Program-made: the position numbers and the translations under genes
NCBI GenBank assembly: GCA_009377445.1
Contig: WHUA01000003.1
Span: forward strand, 1 to 64,000
DNA length: 64,000 bases
Origin: Alphaproteobacteria bacterium
Lineage (GTDB): Bacteria > Pseudomonadota > Alphaproteobacteria > UBA8366
Direction of reading: 5' to 3'
Shown: positions 63,151 to 64,000 of the stretch, piece by piece
Layout: every line of letters begins with the position of its first letter
Numbering within the stretch: position 1 is the stretch's first letter
The notes under the pieces: model-generated
Databases searched by the model: none
What the model saw: the letters and a program-made list of their open reading frames with translations, nothing else
What the model was told of the DNA's origin: nothing

Positions 63151-63978
63151 TTAACCGAACAAGGCCAGGATCGACCGCTCGCTCTGCGAAGCCAGAGACA
63201 AGGAGTTGATGCCGAGCTGCTGTCTCGTCTGAAGAGCCAGCAGGTTGGCGCTTTCCTCGTTCAGGTCCGCCAGCGTCAGCTTGCCTGCGCCGGTATCCAG
63301 TGTGTTCACCAGGTCCGCCGTGAATGACAGGCGGGTCTGAAGAACCGAGCTGTTCGAGCCCAGCGTCGCCGCGTTGGTACGCAGCTCCGTGAGCGCGGCG
63401 TTGATCTGGGACAATGCGGTATCGATATCGTTAGCAGCGGCAAAATCACCGGCCGCCGCCGCGATATTGAGACCGGTAGCACCCGTCGTCGAATCGAGAC
63501 CGGTAATGGTCAGGTCGCTGGTGCCGTCTTCGTTGAACTCGACCGTCAGCGTGTCCGGCGTCCCCTGGATCAGGTTCGTGCCGTTGAAGCTGGAGTCGTT
63601 GGCGAGGTCGTCGATCTGGGTGAGCAGCGCATTGAACTGCGACGCCAGGCTCAACTTCTCGGCGGTATCGCCCGTCGCCTTCGCCTGGTTCGCAAGACCC
63701 TTGGCCTGCTGCACCAGCTCGGTGATGCCGTCGATACCGTTGATCGCCGCTTCGAGCGTGCTGACCGACAGATCGATATCCGACTTGAGCGAGTTCAAGT
63801 CCGATGCCCGGTTGGACAGCGCGACCGAGGTGAAGAAGGCGCTCGCATCGTCGAGCGCTGAATTGACCTTCAGGCCGCTCGAAAGACGCGTCTGCGTCGT
63901 GCCGATGGACCTGGTCGTGCCTTGCAAGCTGAGCAGGTTGGACCGCACGCCTGCTGATAGCGCAATTTTATCAGCCAT
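63151..63978 (-). CDS. Flagellin
   Basis: This 275-residue filament protein has the N-terminal D0/D1 pattern NLLSLQGTTRSIGTTQTRLS, SGLKVNSALDDASAFFTSVA and the C-terminal LSFTADLVNTLDTGAGKLTL with SANLLALQTRQQLGINSLSL. The variable middle is short and rich in Thr, Ser, Asp and Asn (about 120-185), giving many possible glycosylation sites. The gene is complete; its promoter lies beyond the window, with only AAAGGGAAA visible before the ATG. Confidence 0.96.
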   Translation of the reverse strand: MADKIALSAGVRSNLLSLQGTTRSIGTTQTRLSSGLKVNSALDDASAFFTSVALSNRASDLNSLKSDIDLSVSTLEAAINGIDGITELVQQAKGLANQAKATGDTAEKLSLASQFNALLTQIDDLANDSSFNGTNLIQGTPDTLTVEFNEDGTSDLTITGLDSTTGATGLNIAAAAGDFAAANDIDTALSQINAALTELRTNAATLGSNSSVLQTRLSFTADLVNTLDTGAGKLTLADLNEESANLLALQTRQQLGINSLSLASQSERSILALFG

Positions 63979-64000
63979 GGTTTTCCCTTTCTAGGATCGT

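Overview
The window is GC-rich chromosomal DNA from an alphaproteobacterium, most like a flagellated member of the Rhodospirillales and relatives. The grounds are a set of regulators and flagellar proteins typical of that class: CckA, FliX, FlbT, FlaF, a MotE-type protein, a DksA lacking most zinc ligands, and an alphaproteobacterial GTTC-N7-GTTC SOS box at recA. I found no rRNA, tRNA, CRISPR array, insertion sequence or prophage.

Bases 1-33000 are metabolic and housekeeping. Methionine synthesis comes first (end of metY, then metA). A TIM-barrel isomerase-like gene and a membrane beta-glucan synthase (GH17 plus GT2 domains) follow. A VOC-fold protein faces a five-gene oligopeptide-type ABC transporter with two ATPases, a binding protein, one B-type permease and two near-identical C-type permeases. 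Next are a TauD-like dioxygenase, a CoA-transferase with an HMG-CoA-lyase-like partner, psd-pssA, an unknown protein, a LysM protein, a LOG-family protein, an unknown 456-residue protein, a small lipoprotein, a VWA/MoxR pair, alaS, recA, a TcuA-like flavoprotein and an MlrC-like metallopeptidase. Two copies of a paired palindromic repeat lie between genes at about 17.0 and 24.45 kb.

Bases 33029-64000 are almost entirely flagellar and cell-cycle genes in several transcription units: (a) leftward flgB-flgC-fliE-fliQ-fliR-flhB-cckA; (b) rightward a stand-alone FlhB C-domain protein, an unknown helper, fliO-like and fliP; (c) leftward fliL-fliM-DUF6468-like-motE-cheY-cheZ-like-motB-like-motB-like-TPR protein; (d) rightward flgF-flgG-flgA-flgH; (e) leftward dksA and fliX; (f) rightward flgI-flgJ(N)-flgN-like-flgK-flgL-TPR/glycosyltransferase; (g) leftward flagellin and flbT-flaF. 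Units a, d and f are preceded by good matches to the sigma-54 consensus, suggesting one RpoN regulon for basal body, rod and hook-associated genes.

The least explained part is unit c. It links a switch protein (FliM), CheY and a CheZ-like phosphatase to two consecutive MotB-like proteins, of which only one keeps the proton-binding aspartate, and to a 1150-residue periplasmic protein with three N-terminal repeats and helical repeats. No motA is present in the window. This looks like a lineage-specific motor accessory module and is the best candidate here for an undescribed system.
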